Below, piece after piece: positions 8,733-16,657 of a stretch of 64,000 nucleotides of DNA; position 1 is the stretch's first letter, and every line of letters starts with the position of its first letter. This DNA is from AP-15 sp963747735. GTDB lineage: Bacteria > Pseudomonadota > Alphaproteobacteria > ATCC43930 > CGMCC-115725. Location: the NCBI GenBank assembly GCA_963747735.1, contig CAVVGE010000005.1:1-64000 (forward strand). Reading direction: 5' to 3'. Below the pieces are notes generated by a model. The model searched no databases. It saw only the letters and a program-made list of their open reading frames with translations, and was not told the DNA's origin. A program made the position numbers and the translations under genes.

Positions 8733-8877
8733 GGCCGGCGCCTGACCAGTCATCGATGCGTCGGCTGCGATGGGTTTCGCGCTCGCTCAACCCCTCCTAC
8801 AGGCTCAATCCGGCAAGTCATTGGTCATGTCGGCCGGGTCTCGCCGCCGCTTTCGGCGGCGGCGTCGAAGCGTGACC

Positions 8878-8907
8878 TTGACGGCGGGGCGGCGGTCTGC
8901 GGATAAT
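8878..8907 (+). promoter_or_regulatory. thiC promoter
   Basis: TTGACG at 8878-8883 and GATAAT at 8902-8907 are separated by 18 bases, a good housekeeping sigma-factor promoter. The predicted transcript start, about 8913-8914, coincides with the 5' side of helix P1 of the TPP riboswitch. Confidence 0.6.
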
Positions 8908-8911
8908 CGCG

Positions 8912-9037
8912 GTGTCCAAGGGGAGCCCCGGCAGGGGGCTGAGATACCGCCGGCCCGACCACCTCGATCAGGGGTGGGAGGGGCGCGGAGACCCATTGAA
9001 CCTGATCCGGGTCGTGCCGGCGTAGGGACAGGAACAC
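8912..9037 (+). promoter_or_regulatory. TPP riboswitch (thi box) of thiC
   Basis: The conserved aptamer core is present: GGGGAGCC at 8920-8927, GGGGGCTGAGATACC at about 8934-8948, then ACCCATTGAACCTGATCC at 8991-9008 and GTGCCGGCGTAGGGA at 9014-9028. The ends GTGTCC (8912) and GGAACAC (9031) can pair as P1. The arm between the two halves is longer than minimal because of an extended P3. The RNA binds thiamine pyrophosphate and lowers thiC expression when it is abundant. Confidence 0.93.
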
Positions 9038-9051
9038 TTCGGCGCCAATGC

Positions 9052-9107
9052 CGATCTCCACCTCGCGCACGCAACGGGTCTGCGGTCAACCGGCGCCACG
9101 GAGATCG
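9052..9107 (+). promoter_or_regulatory. Predicted SD-sequestering helix of the thiC riboswitch
   Basis: CGATCTCC at 9052-9059 is the exact reverse complement of GGAGATCG at 9100-9107, which contains the thiC ribosome-binding GGAG just before ATG 9111. Pairing would hide the ribosome site. This suggests that TPP control acts on translation initiation, as is usual in Proteobacteria. The complementarity is seen directly; the switching mechanism is inferred. Confidence 0.5.
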
Positions 9108-9110
9108 ACG

Positions 9111-10973
9111 ATGCCCAATTCCGCTCCCCTCTCTCCCGCCAAGCTCGCCCCCCGGGTCGAGGAGCTCAAGGTCACCACCGGCCCATTCCCGGCCTCGCGC
9201 AAGGTCCACGTCGCCGGCGACTGCCACCCCGACCTCCGCGTCGCGATGCGCGAGATCGACCTCGAAGCCGCTTCGGGCGAGCCGCCGGTGCGCGCCTACG
9301 ACACCTCCGGTCCTTATTCCGACCCGGCAGCGCAAACCGACATCAACAAGGGCCTGCCGGAATTGCGCAAGGCTTGGATCGTGGCGCGCGGCGATGTCGA
9401 ATTTTACCAGGGCCGCGAGGTCCGGCCCGAGGACAACGGCCTCAGGCGCAACGAAGCGAGCGCGGTGTCGGTGTTCGACCGCGGCGGGCGCCAGGTGCTC
9501 CGCGCCAAGGCGGGGGCGGCGCCGACCCAGATCGCCTTTGCGCGGCGCGGCATCGTCACGCCGGAGATGGAATATGTCGCGATCCGCGAAAACCTCGGCC
9601 GCGAAGCATTGCGGCGTGCGGGCCCGCCGGACGGCAAATCGTTCGGCGCCTCGATCCCCGACCATGTGACGCCCGAATTCGTGCGCGACGAGATCGCCCG
9701 CGGCCGTGCCATCATCCCAAACAACGTCAACCACCCGGAAACCGAGCCGATGATCATCGGCCGTAATTTTCTCGTTAAGGTCAACGCCAATATCGGCAAC
9801 TCGATCGTCTCCTCCTCGATCGGCGAGGAGGTTGAAAAGATGGTGTGGGCGACGCGCTGGGGTGCCGACACGGTCATGGATTTGTCGACCGGGCGCAACA
9901 TCCACACGATCCGCGAATGGATCATCAGGAACTCGCCGGTGCCGATCGGCACCGTGCCGATCTATCAGGCGCTGGAAAAAGTCGGCGGCGCGGCCGAGGA
10001 GCTGACCTGGGAAATATTCCGCGACACCTTGATCGAGCAGGCCGAGCAGGGGGTCGACTATTTCACGATCCATGCTGGCGTCAGGCTCGCCTATATCCAC
10101 CTGACCGCGTCGCGGGTTACCGGCATCGTCTCGCGCGGCGGCTCGATCATGGCCAAATGGTGTCTGGCGCACCATCAGGAGAGTTTTCTGTACACCCATT
10201 TCCGCGAGATCAACGAGATCATGCGCGCCTATGACGTGAGCTATTCCTTGGGCGACGGGCTGCGCCCCGGCTCGAACGCCGACGCCAACGACCGCGCCCA
10301 GTTCGCCGAGCTCGAAACGCTCGGCGAATTGACCAAGATCGCCTGGGAGGACGACGTCCAGGTCATGATCGAAGGCCCCGGCCATGTGCCGATGCACAAG
10401 ATCAAGATCAACATGGAAAAGCAGCTCGAGGAATGCGGCGAGGCGCCGTTCTATACGCTCGGGCCGCTCGTCACCGACATAGCGCCCGGCTACGACCACA
10501 TAACATCAGGCATCGGCGCTGCGATGATCGGCTGGTTCGGCACGGCACTCCTTTGCTATGTGACGCCGAAGGAGCATTTGGGATTGCCCGACCGCGACGA
10601 CGTCAAGGTCGGCGTGATCACCTACAAGATCGCGGCGCACGCGGCCGATCTGGCGAAGGGCCATCCGGCGGCGCGCGAGCGCGACGATGCGCTGTCGCGG
10701 GCGCGCTTCGAGTTTCGCTGGCGCGACCAGTTCAACCTGTCGCTCGACCCCGAGACGGCCGAGAAGTTCCACGACCAGACCTTGCCGGCCGAGGGGGCCA
10801 AGCTCGCCCATTTCTGCTCGATGTGCGGTCCCAAATTCTGCTCGATGCAGATCACCCAGGAGATCCGCGAATACGCCCGCTCCGGCATGGCGGAGAAGTC
10901 GCAGGAGTTCCTCAAGCAGGGCGCCGAAATCTACACCGACGAGCACGGCCTGCCGCGGGCAGCGGCGGATTAG
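9111..10973 (+). CDS. thiC: Phosphomethylpyrimidine synthase ThiC
   Basis: A 620-residue radical-SAM enzyme that rearranges aminoimidazole ribotide into hydroxymethylpyrimidine phosphate in thiamine biosynthesis. The iron-sulfur motif C-x2-C-x4-C is at Cys569, Cys572 and Cys577 (FCSMCGPKFC). Other family blocks are GRNIHTIREWIIRNSPVPIG, VQVMIEGPGHVPMHK and TLGPLVTDIAPGYDHIT. The start is the ATG at 9111 with GGAG eight bases upstream; an in-frame ATG at 9048 lies in the leader and is rejected. Expression is set by the TPP riboswitch just upstream. No other thi genes are adjacent. Confidence 0.97.
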   Translation: MPNSAPLSPAKLAPRVEELKVTTGPFPASRKVHVAGDCHPDLRVAMREIDLEAASGEPPVRAYDTSGPYSDPAAQTDINKGLPELRKAWIVARGDVEFYQGREVRPEDNGLRRNEASAVSVFDRGGRQVLRAKAGAAPTQIAFARRGIVTPEMEYVAIRENLGREALRRAGPPDGKSFGASIPDHVTPEFVRDEIARGRAIIPNNVNHPETEPMIIGRNFLVKVNANIGNSIVSSSIGEEVEKMVWATRWGADTVMDLSTGRNIHTIREWIIRNSPVPIGTVPIYQALEKVGGAAEELTWEIFRDTLIEQAEQGVDYFTIHAGVRLAYIHLTASRVTGIVSRGGSIMAKWCLAHHQESFLYTHFREINEIMRAYDVSYSLGDGLRPGSNADANDRAQFAELETLGELTKIAWEDDVQVMIEGPGHVPMHKIKINMEKQLEECGEAPFYTLGPLVTDIAPGYDHITSGIGAAMIGWFGTALLCYVTPKEHLGLPDRDDVKVGVITYKIAAHAADLAKGHPAARERDDALSRARFEFRWRDQFNLSLDPETAEKFHDQTLPAEGAKLAHFCSMCGPKFCSMQITQEIREYARSGMAEKSQEFLKQGAEIYTDEHGLPRAAAD

Positions 10974-10984
10974 CGGCATGCGGG

Positions 10985-11266
10985 TTGGAGATCACTTTCG
11001 ATCCTCCCAAGAACGAGCGGAACATTCGCGAGCGGCGCTTGTCGTTCGAGCGAGTAAAGGATTTTGATTTCAACACCGCGTTTTTACGGATTGATGCGCG
11101 ACATGATTACGGCGAAACGCGGCAGATCGCGCTGGGATACCTCGATGACCGGATGCACGTCCTCTGCTTTACCGAAACTTCGACAGGTATTCGGGTCATA
11201 AGCTTGCGGCGGGCGAATGCGAGAGAGGTAAGGCGATATGAAAAAATCCGAGCCGCTGGTCGATAA
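10985..11266 (+). CDS. brnT: BrnT-family toxin (RNase)
   Basis: About 93 residues, read from the TTG at 10985 (no ATG or GTG is available in frame after the thiC stop). The sequence EITFDPPKNERNIRERRLSF, then RQIALGYLDDRMHVLCFT and GIRVISLRRANAREVRRYE, is the BrnT fold (DUF497), a RelE-like mRNA-cleaving toxin. It overlaps brnA by 29 bases in the usual toxin-first order. The TTG start is the only weak point of the call; the gene starts 11 bases after thiC. Confidence 0.85.
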   Translation: MEITFDPPKNERNIRERRLSFERVKDFDFNTAFLRIDARHDYGETRQIALGYLDDRMHVLCFTETSTGIRVISLRRANAREVRRYEKIRAAGR

Positions 11267-11510
11267 AGATGGCGAAGTGCGCGAGCTTCTAGTCGACGAC
11301 ATAAGACAGTTTCGGCCGATCGCGGAGGTCGCGGCTTCCTCGCTTGCGGCGAAGCTAGGTGTCCAAACGAAGCAAGCGGCGTCACCAACGGATGAGGCGC
11401 AGTTTCTCTCTGGGAAGCAGGGAGAAGCCGGCGTTAAGGCCGCCCTCAGTCGCAAAAGAAGCACCGCGGCGCGCAAGGCATGGCAAACCCGCCGTCGGTC
11501 GACGGGCTAG
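11238..11510 (+). CDS. brnA: BrnA-family antitoxin
   Basis: A 90-residue protein starting at ATG 11238 behind AGAGAGGTAAGG, inside the end of brnT. The N-terminus KKSEPLVDKDGEVRELLVDD and FRPIAEV is typical of BrnA partners of BrnT. The usual C-terminal ribbon-helix-helix motif (P-K-x-x-I-T-I-R-L-x-x-x-V) is not evident; instead the tail is Lys/Arg rich (LSRKRSTAARKAWQTRRRST). So DNA binding may be achieved differently, or this is a divergent antitoxin. Pairing with BrnT is supported by the overlap. Confidence 0.7.
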   Translation: MKKSEPLVDKDGEVRELLVDDIRQFRPIAEVAASSLAAKLGVQTKQAASPTDEAQFLSGKQGEAGVKAALSRKRSTAARKAWQTRRRSTG

Positions 11511-11525
11511 CCTCGTGCCGCGTTG

Positions 11526-11570
11526 CCCGCGGCTTCTCCCCCCGCGGCTTCTCCCCCCGCGGCTTCTCCC
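11526..11570 (+). repeat. Perfect 15-bp tandem repeat, 3 copies
   Basis: CCCGCGGCTTCTCCC occurs three times head to tail with no mismatch, between brnA and the Nudix gene. It keeps an upstream frame open (P-A-A-S-P repeated) but the Nudix domain does not need it. Confidence 0.95.
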
Positions 11571-11582
11571 AATGACGGCGCG

Positions 11583-12017
11583 ATGACCCGGCGCTACCCG
11601 GAGCGGCCGATCGTCGGGGTGCTGGCGGTGGTGTTGCGGGGCGAGCGGGCGCTCTGCGTGCGCCGCGGCAACCCGCCGTTGCGCAATCGCTGGGGTTTTC
11701 CGGGCGGCGTCCTCGAATTGGGCGAGACGGTCGCGGAGGGTGCGATGCGCGAACTCTTCGAGGAGACCGGCGTCGTCGCCGAAGCGGCCGGGGTCCTGAC
11801 CGTCATCGACACGATCGACCGCGACGAGGCGGGCCGCGTGCGCTACCATTACGCGCTTATCGCGGTGCGCGGGCTATGGCGCTCGGGCGAGGGTGTCGCC
11901 GCCGACGATGCCGAAGAGGTCGCCTGGCTCAGCAGCGCCGAGATCGCCGATCGAAACCTCCCGGTCGCCCCGGCGCTGCTGCCGCTGATCGACCTCGCCC
12001 TCGCCTCGCAAAAATAG
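11583..12017 (+). CDS. Nudix hydrolase
   Basis: A 144-residue protein with a perfect Nudix box G-x5-E-x7-R-E-U-x-E-E-x-G-U (GGVLELGETVAEGAMRELFE followed by ETGVV). The domain begins at PIVGVLAVVLRGERALCVRR and belongs to the ADP-ribose pyrophosphatase-like/MutT-like group that cleaves nucleoside diphosphates linked to another moiety, using Mg2+ or Mn2+. The start is taken as ATG 11583; a TTG at 11523 would add a repeat-encoded PAASP tract. No ribosome site is clear for either. The exact substrate cannot be told. Confidence 0.88.
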   Translation: MTRRYPERPIVGVLAVVLRGERALCVRRGNPPLRNRWGFPGGVLELGETVAEGAMRELFEETGVVAEAAGVLTVIDTIDRDEAGRVRYHYALIAVRGLWRSGEGVAADDAEEVAWLSSAEIADRNLPVAPALLPLIDLALASQK

Positions 12018-12038
12018 GCGGCGTGGCTCAGGCCCGCC

Positions 12039-12557
12039 TCAGGTCCAGTGGCCGCCGAGCCACGTCCAGCCGTTCGGACCCTGGCGCCAATAGCCGGACA
12101 CCCAGGTGGCGCTCGGCATCGGGCGCTGGGCGTAGTGTCCTTCGAGCCACTCGTATTGCGTTCCGGCCCAGCTCCAATGACCCGACACCCAGACAGCCAG
12201 CAACGAAGGTGCCGGCGGCGGCGTCTCGATGCGTGCGGGCGGCGGCGCGTAAGGGGCAATTGCGAGGGTCGTGCCGGCGCCGCTGGGCAATTCGGCGGCC
12301 GGGGCGGTCGAGCCCGATTGCGGCAGGTATTCCGGGGTCAGCGGGATCGGCGCCGATGTGGCCAGCGGCGGCAGGGCCGGCGGATAGGCGGCCGGCGGAT
12401 AGGTGGGCGGCAGATACGCCGCGGCGGATCCCGGCGGGGCGGTTGCCGGCGCGGCTGCGAGGGTGGGATAGGCGGGCGGTGGGGCATAGCAGCCGTAAAG
12501 GGCTGCGCTGGTCAAGGCGGCCGCGGCAAAGCCGGCCAGCCGACCGAAATACGGCAT
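12039..12557 (-). CDS. YXWGHW/WxxGxW-repeat lipoprotein, copy 1
   Basis: A 172-residue predicted outer-envelope lipoprotein. It has a signal peptide with lipobox AALYGC (Cys23), a Pro/Ala-rich linker, and a C-terminal domain with aromatic repeats VWVSGHWSW, YEWLEGHYAQRP, WVSGYWRQGPNGWTWLGGHW. This W-x-x-G-x-W pattern is the YXWGHW domain found in many proteobacterial surface proteins of unknown role. GGAGG lies upstream of ATG 12557. A paralogue follows 110 bases further upstream in the same direction, so the pair arose by tandem duplication. Confidence 0.8.
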   Translation of the reverse strand: MPYFGRLAGFAAAALTSAALYGCYAPPPAYPTLAAAPATAPPGSAAAYLPPTYPPAAYPPALPPLATSAPIPLTPEYLPQSGSTAPAAELPSGAGTTLAIAPYAPPPARIETPPPAPSLLAVWVSGHWSWAGTQYEWLEGHYAQRPMPSATWVSGYWRQGPNGWTWLGGHWT

Positions 12558-12666
12558 CCGATCCTCCAGTTTTCTTGCAGCGCAGGATCACCAATCGCTG
12601 CTTCCGGAGGTGGAAACACGGCGTAGCGCCGATCATTCCGCGTGCGCTTGGCGCGGTTGGGACGGT

Positions 12667-13089
12667 TCAGCTCCGCCAGCGGCCGGCGACCCAGACCCAG
12701 CCACCGGATTGCTGCTGCCAATAGCCGGGCAGCCAGTTCGCGGTCGGCGTCGGGCGTTCGAGATATTGCCCGCGCGCCCAGACGTATTTTGCGCCCTCCC
12801 AGCTCCAGTGGCCGGACTGCCACAGCGAATGCGGCGACGGCGCCGGCGGCGGGATCTCGGCGCGCTTGGGCGGCGGCGCGTAGGGTGCGGCTGCGGGTCC
12901 GACCCCGCCCTCGGAAATGGCGGCGGCAGGATCGCCGGGCAAATCTGCGGTCTGCGCCGCCGGATATAGCGAGGCTCGATTGACCGTGAAAGTTGCGATC
13001 GAAGGTGGCGGCGGGGCGTGACAGCCGGACAGCGCCGCGCTCCAGAGGGCGGCTGCGGCAATTCCGACCATCCAATCGAAATACGGCAT
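12667..13089 (-). CDS. YXWGHW/WxxGxW-repeat lipoprotein, copy 2
   Basis: A 140-residue paralogue of the gene at 12039-12557. Both begin with M-P-Y-F, share the leader up to a lipobox (ALSGC, Cys23) and end with the aromatic repeat domain: LWQSGHWSWEGAKYVW, then WLPGYWQQQSGGWVWVAGRW. The Pro/Ala linker is about 30 residues shorter. GGGAGG precedes ATG 13089. The frame continues upstream to 13737 as an antisense shadow of the acyl-CoA dehydrogenase gene and should not be used. Likely lipid-anchored and exposed to the periplasm; function unknown. Confidence 0.78.
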   Translation of the reverse strand: MPYFDWMVGIAAAALWSAALSGCHAPPPPSIATFTVNRASLYPAAQTADLPGDPAAAISEGGVGPAAAPYAPPPKRAEIPPPAPSPHSLWQSGHWSWEGAKYVWARGQYLERPTPTANWLPGYWQQQSGGWVWVAGRWRS

Positions 13090-13277
13090 CGGGTTCCTCC
13101 CAGTTCTTCTGGCGCAGGTTGGCCCTGCGTCGCCGGTCGGCTGTTGCCCGCAAGACGGCCCACGCGGTTGGCTGTGGGAACGGCGGCTGTTATCGTCGCC
13201 GCGCACATCGAGCGAGACGGCTTGTATACTATGTTGCGGTAGAAAAGGCGAGCGTCGGCGACGCGCGTGGGGCGGTG

Positions 13278-14414
13278 ATGGATTTCGATCTGAGCGATGA
13301 GCAGCGTCTCTTGAAGGACAGCGTCGATCGGCTGCTCGCCGACCGTTACGGCTTTGCCCGGCGGCGCGGCTATCTCGCCGAGCCCGACGGCTGGAGCCGG
13401 GCGTTATGGCGGCAATACGCCGAGCTCGGCCTCTTGGGCCTGCCCTTTGCCGAGGAATATGGCGGGTTCGGCGGCGGTGGCGTCGAGACCATGCTGGTGA
13501 TGGAGGCGTTTGGCCGGGTGCTGGCGCTGGAGCCGTACTTGCCGAGCGTGGTGCTGTGCGGCACGGCTTTGCGGCTCGCCGGCAGCGACGCCCAGAAACA
13601 CTCGCTGCTGCCGCTGCTGGCCGAGGGTGGGCTGACCCTCGCCTTCGCCCATGGCGAGCGGCAGGCGCGCTACGATCTCCCCGACGTGCTGACGACGGCA
13701 AAGCCGCGCGACGGCGGCTGGATGCTCGACGGCGCAAAAAGCGTGGTCGTGCACGGCGACGCGGCCGACCGGCTGATCGTCAGCGCGCGCGTCTCGGGCG
13801 AGCGCGGCGATCCCGACGGCATCGGCCTGTTCCTGGTCGATGCGCAGGCGAATGGCGTCGCCCGGCGCGCCTACCCGATGCGCGACGGCACGCGCGCGGC
13901 CGAGATCGCGCTGAGCGCGGTCGAAATTGGCGCCGGCGATATGCTGGGGGAGCCGGGACAGGCGCTGCCGGTGATCGAGCGCGTGGCCGAAGCCGGTATC
14001 GCCGCTACTGCCGCCGAGGCGGTGGGGGCGATGGAGGCAATGCACGCGATGACCCTCGAATACCTGAAGACGCGCCAGCAATTCGGCAAGCCGATCGGCC
14101 AGAACCAGGCGTTGCAGCATCGCGCGGCCGAGATGCTGATCGCGCTCGAGCAGGGCCGCAGCATGGCGATGCTGGCGGCGCTGAGCGTCGACGCGCCGGA
14201 TGGCCCGGAGCGCGCCCGCAACATCGCGATGGCTAAAATCGGCGTCGGCCAGGCGGCGCGCTTTGTGTCGCAAAACGCGATCCAATTGCATGGCGGCATC
14301 GGCATGACCGAGGAATATGCGGTCGGCCACTATTTTCGCCGCTGCATGGTGATCGAGCACATGTTCGGCGACATCTCGCACCATTTGTCGCGGGTCGCGG
14401 CGATGGTCGGCTGA
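13278..14414 (+). CDS. Acyl-CoA dehydrogenase
   Basis: A 378-residue FAD-dependent acyl-CoA dehydrogenase, which makes the alpha,beta double bond in acyl-CoA and passes electrons to ETF. It starts at ATG 13278 with MDFDLSDEQRLLKDSVDRLL, the usual N-terminal helix. Family features are LGLLGLPFAEEYGGFGGGGV near residue 55 (FAD-domain entry), FGKPIGQNQALQHRAAEM near 270, and IQLHGGIGMTEEYAVGHYFR near 335 (FAD-binding C-terminal helix). Chain specificity cannot be read. It stands alone, divergent from the lipoprotein pair. Confidence 0.9.
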   Translation: MDFDLSDEQRLLKDSVDRLLADRYGFARRRGYLAEPDGWSRALWRQYAELGLLGLPFAEEYGGFGGGGVETMLVMEAFGRVLALEPYLPSVVLCGTALRLAGSDAQKHSLLPLLAEGGLTLAFAHGERQARYDLPDVLTTAKPRDGGWMLDGAKSVVVHGDAADRLIVSARVSGERGDPDGIGLFLVDAQANGVARRAYPMRDGTRAAEIALSAVEIGAGDMLGEPGQALPVIERVAEAGIAATAAEAVGAMEAMHAMTLEYLKTRQQFGKPIGQNQALQHRAAEMLIALEQGRSMAMLAALSVDAPDGPERARNIAMAKIGVGQAARFVSQNAIQLHGGIGMTEEYAVGHYFRRCMVIEHMFGDISHHLSRVAAMVG

Positions 14415-14439
14415 GCGCTCTCCCGCCGTCGGGCGCGCG

Positions 14440-14844
14440 ATGATCACCGGCATCAGTGCGGTTACCCTCGCCACAGCCGACATGCGGCGCGCTGTCGAAT
14501 TCTACCGGCTCGTCGGGCTCGAATTGCTCTATGGCGGCGAGGAGGCCGGCTTTACCAGCTTCCGCGCCGGCGGCACCTATCTGAACCTGGTGGCGCAGCA
14601 GGCGGCCGCGCCGCGATCGTGGTGGGGGCGGGTCGTCATCTACGAATTGGAGGTGGACGCGCTCTATGCGCGGCTCGTTGCTGCCGGCTGCCGGCCGCTG
14701 ACCGCGCCGCGCGACGCGGCCTGGGGCGAGCGCTTTTTCCATGTGGCCGACCCGGACGGGCACGAATTGAGCTTTGCCTGGCCGCTTTCCGACGACCGAC
14801 CGCTTTCCGGCGACCGGCCGCCGGCTCAGGCGAGCGTCAGGTAG
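14440..14844 (+). CDS. VOC/glyoxalase-superfamily protein
   Basis: A 134-residue single VOC domain: ISAVTLATADMRRAVEFYRL at the N-terminus (beta-alpha-beta-beta-beta unit with L-x-x-A-V-x-F-Y) and ERFFHVADPDGHELSFAWPL (second half ending D-P-D-G-H-E-L) are characteristic of glyoxalase/bleomycin-resistance/dioxygenase relatives. The usual first metal histidine is replaced by Ala-Val, so activity is uncertain. The last 18 codons include an imperfect 18-bp duplication (14782-14817) and run 19 bases into the convergent uppP gene. It lies 25 bases after the acyl-CoA dehydrogenase and may be co-transcribed. Confidence 0.8.
   Translation: MITGISAVTLATADMRRAVEFYRLVGLELLYGGEEAGFTSFRAGGTYLNLVAQQAAAPRSWWGRVVIYELEVDALYARLVAAGCRPLTAPRDAAWGERFFHVADPDGHELSFAWPLSDDRPLSGDRPPAQASVR
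14782..14817 (+). repeat. Imperfect 18-bp tandem duplication in the VOC gene end
   Basis: CCGCTTTCCGACGACCGA is followed by CCGCTTTCCGGCGACCGG (two mismatches). It adds a second P-L-S-x-D-R unit to the C-terminus. Confidence 0.8.
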
Positions 14845-15692
14845 AGGAGTGCTGCCCCGCCCGCCGCCCAGCAATAATAAGCAAACGGATCGAGCGCCGG
14901 GGCTTCCTCGCGGGTGCGGAAATACCGCATCAGAAAGGCGGTGCTGGCATAGGCGGTGAGGCCTGCGACGACGCCCGAGAGCCACAATATCCCGCCGCCG
15001 AACGCTGCGCCGCCGCTCCCGGCCGGCAGGTGCAAGAGCTTTGGGATTTCTAGCGCCGCCGCCCCGGCAATCACCGGCGTCGCCAGCAAAAACGAGAACC
15101 GCGCCGCATCCTCGTGGCGCAATCCGATCAGCAAGCCGCCGACGATCGTCGCGCCCGAGCGGGAAATGCCGGGGAGGAACGCCGCCGTCTGGCAGAGGCC
15201 GATAAAAACCGCGTCGTACCAGCTGGCGCTGCGCAAGCCACGGCGGTCGCCGGCGCCCTGCGCGCGGCGGCGCAGCCGTTCGCCGCCGAACAGCACCACG
15301 CCGTTGACGACCAGAAACGCCGCCGCGGCGACCGGCGAGCCGAACAGATGGCGCAGCCATTTCTCGAACGCGAAGCCCAGCACCACCGCCGGCAATGTGG
15401 CGATGACCAGGAGGCCGATCAGGCGGCGCTGCTCCTCGACGGTGCGGCGCGAGCCGCCGCGTCCCAGCAACGCCAGCAGCAGCCCCAGCCAATCGCGCCA
15501 GAAATAGAGGAGGAGGGCGGTCGCGGTGCCGACGTGCAAGACCACCAGAAACGGCAGAAACCGTGGCGAATCCTGGTCGAGATGCCAATGGAGCACGGCC
15601 GGCAGGATGACCGCATGGCCAAGGCTGCTGACCGGAAAGAGCTCGCTGACACCCTGCACGATCGCGAAAAAGACCGCTTGCAGCATGCTCAT
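14826..15692 (-). CDS. uppP: Undecaprenyl-diphosphatase UppP (BacA type)
   Basis: A 288-residue integral membrane protein that dephosphorylates undecaprenyl pyrophosphate, recycling the lipid carrier of peptidoglycan and O-antigen synthesis; the family is linked to bacitracin resistance. Motif 1, at residues 13-26, reads QGVSELFPVSSLGH where most homologues have QGxTEFLPxSSSGH; the catalytic glutamate, serines and histidine are kept. Motif 2 is PGISRSGATIVGGL. Seven or eight hydrophobic segments are visible. The gene is convergent with the VOC gene, their ends overlapping by 19 bases. Confidence 0.93.
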   Translation of the reverse strand: MSMLQAVFFAIVQGVSELFPVSSLGHAVILPAVLHWHLDQDSPRFLPFLVVLHVGTATALLLYFWRDWLGLLLALLGRGGSRRTVEEQRRLIGLLVIATLPAVVLGFAFEKWLRHLFGSPVAAAAFLVVNGVVLFGGERLRRRAQGAGDRRGLRSASWYDAVFIGLCQTAAFLPGISRSGATIVGGLLIGLRHEDAARFSFLLATPVIAGAAALEIPKLLHLPAGSGGAAFGGGILWLSGVVAGLTAYASTAFLMRYFRTREEAPALDPFAYYCWAAGGAALLYLTLA

Positions 15693-15811
15693 CGCCGCAC
15701 CGCTTTTAGGAGGTCTCGATTGGAAGCTTTCGCGACGCGAAAAGCTTCGGACCCAAAGCTAGCACAAAGCAGTCGAGCCCGGCACGCACGGACGCAATGG
15801 GTCTCGAGCGG

Positions 15812-16657
15812 TCAGCGCGCAGAGATCGCCGCCGAGGTCAGCGACTGCTCGGCGAGCGGCGCTTGCGGCGGCGCACCGACAGTTGCGGCCGACGCGACCC
15901 CGCCGGGGCTGGCGCCGCCGTCATCCGAAGCGACCTGGAACCCGCCATAGTCGTTTTTGGCTTCGTCCAAATCGTGGTTGAACGACAATTCCGGCATCCG
16001 GTCGCCTTGCCGGATGTCCCAATCCTCATAGCCGGCGGAGCCGTCCCAGGCGATCGAGTTCGACAGCCAGCAATACTGCCCCAGGCCGGCGCGCTTGACC
16101 GCGTCGCAAACAGCGCCCGAGCCATAGACGCCGATCCTGTAGGCAGACGCTCCGCCGCTCGCCGCGGCCAGTCCGGCCCCGATCCCGCGGAAATATTCTT
16201 CGATCGGGTCGAGATATTGGCTCGTCGGGTTGAAGTCGACCGCGAAGTAGATGGCGCTGCCGGCCGGCTGACCGACGGCGCGCGCCTGCGAATATGCCGC
16301 GATCGCGTCGCCATAGCCGGAAGCATAGGAAAACCGCAGCGGATCGCGCGAATGCCATTCCCACACGGCGACGATCTTCAGCCCCAGCGAGGACAGCCGA
16401 CGGGCCTCGCTCGCCGACAGCGGCGGCCAATGCGAATCGGGGTCGCGATAATAGCGGGCGACGAACCCGACCCGGCTGTCCTTGAGCTCGTTCAAGACGT
16501 CGCTGGCATCGGTCGCAAGATCGACCCCTTGTCCCGGCACCACCGAAGGCAATGCCATCGGCGGCGGCGGCAGGATGGGCGCGCCGGCGCACGCGGCAAG
16601 GACCAAGGCTGCCAGGCCCAGGGCTGGAACAACGGGCGACAATTTTACGAGCTGCAA
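15812..16657 (-). CDS. DUF1906 (glycoside-hydrolase-like) lipoprotein
   Basis: About 281 residues, starting at a TTG (16657) with GGGGGAG at good distance; the frame is open to 16756 but the TTG start gives a clean signal peptide LSPVVPALGLAALVLAACAG with lipobox Cys. The mature part is the DUF1906/Rv2525c-like TIM barrel: GQGVDLATDASDVLNELKDS, VGFVARYYRD, LKIVAVWEWHSRDP, AIYFAVDFNP and RIGVYGSGAVC. Such proteins are exported and thought to act on cell-wall or surface glycans, but no activity is firmly established. The tail is Ala/Pro rich. Confidence 0.8.
   Translation of the reverse strand: MQLVKLSPVVPALGLAALVLAACAGAPILPPPPMALPSVVPGQGVDLATDASDVLNELKDSRVGFVARYYRDPDSHWPPLSASEARRLSSLGLKIVAVWEWHSRDPLRFSYASGYGDAIAAYSQARAVGQPAGSAIYFAVDFNPTSQYLDPIEEYFRGIGAGLAAASGGASAYRIGVYGSGAVCDAVKRAGLGQYCWLSNSIAWDGSAGYEDWDIRQGDRMPELSFNHDLDEAKNDYGGFQVASDDGGASPGGVASAATVGAPPQAPLAEQSLTSAAISAR

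Noticed and set aside
12667..13737. A 356-residue version of the second lipoprotein
   Set aside because: The extra N-terminal 216 residues are antisense to the acyl-CoA dehydrogenase; a lipobox and ribosome site fix the start at 13089.
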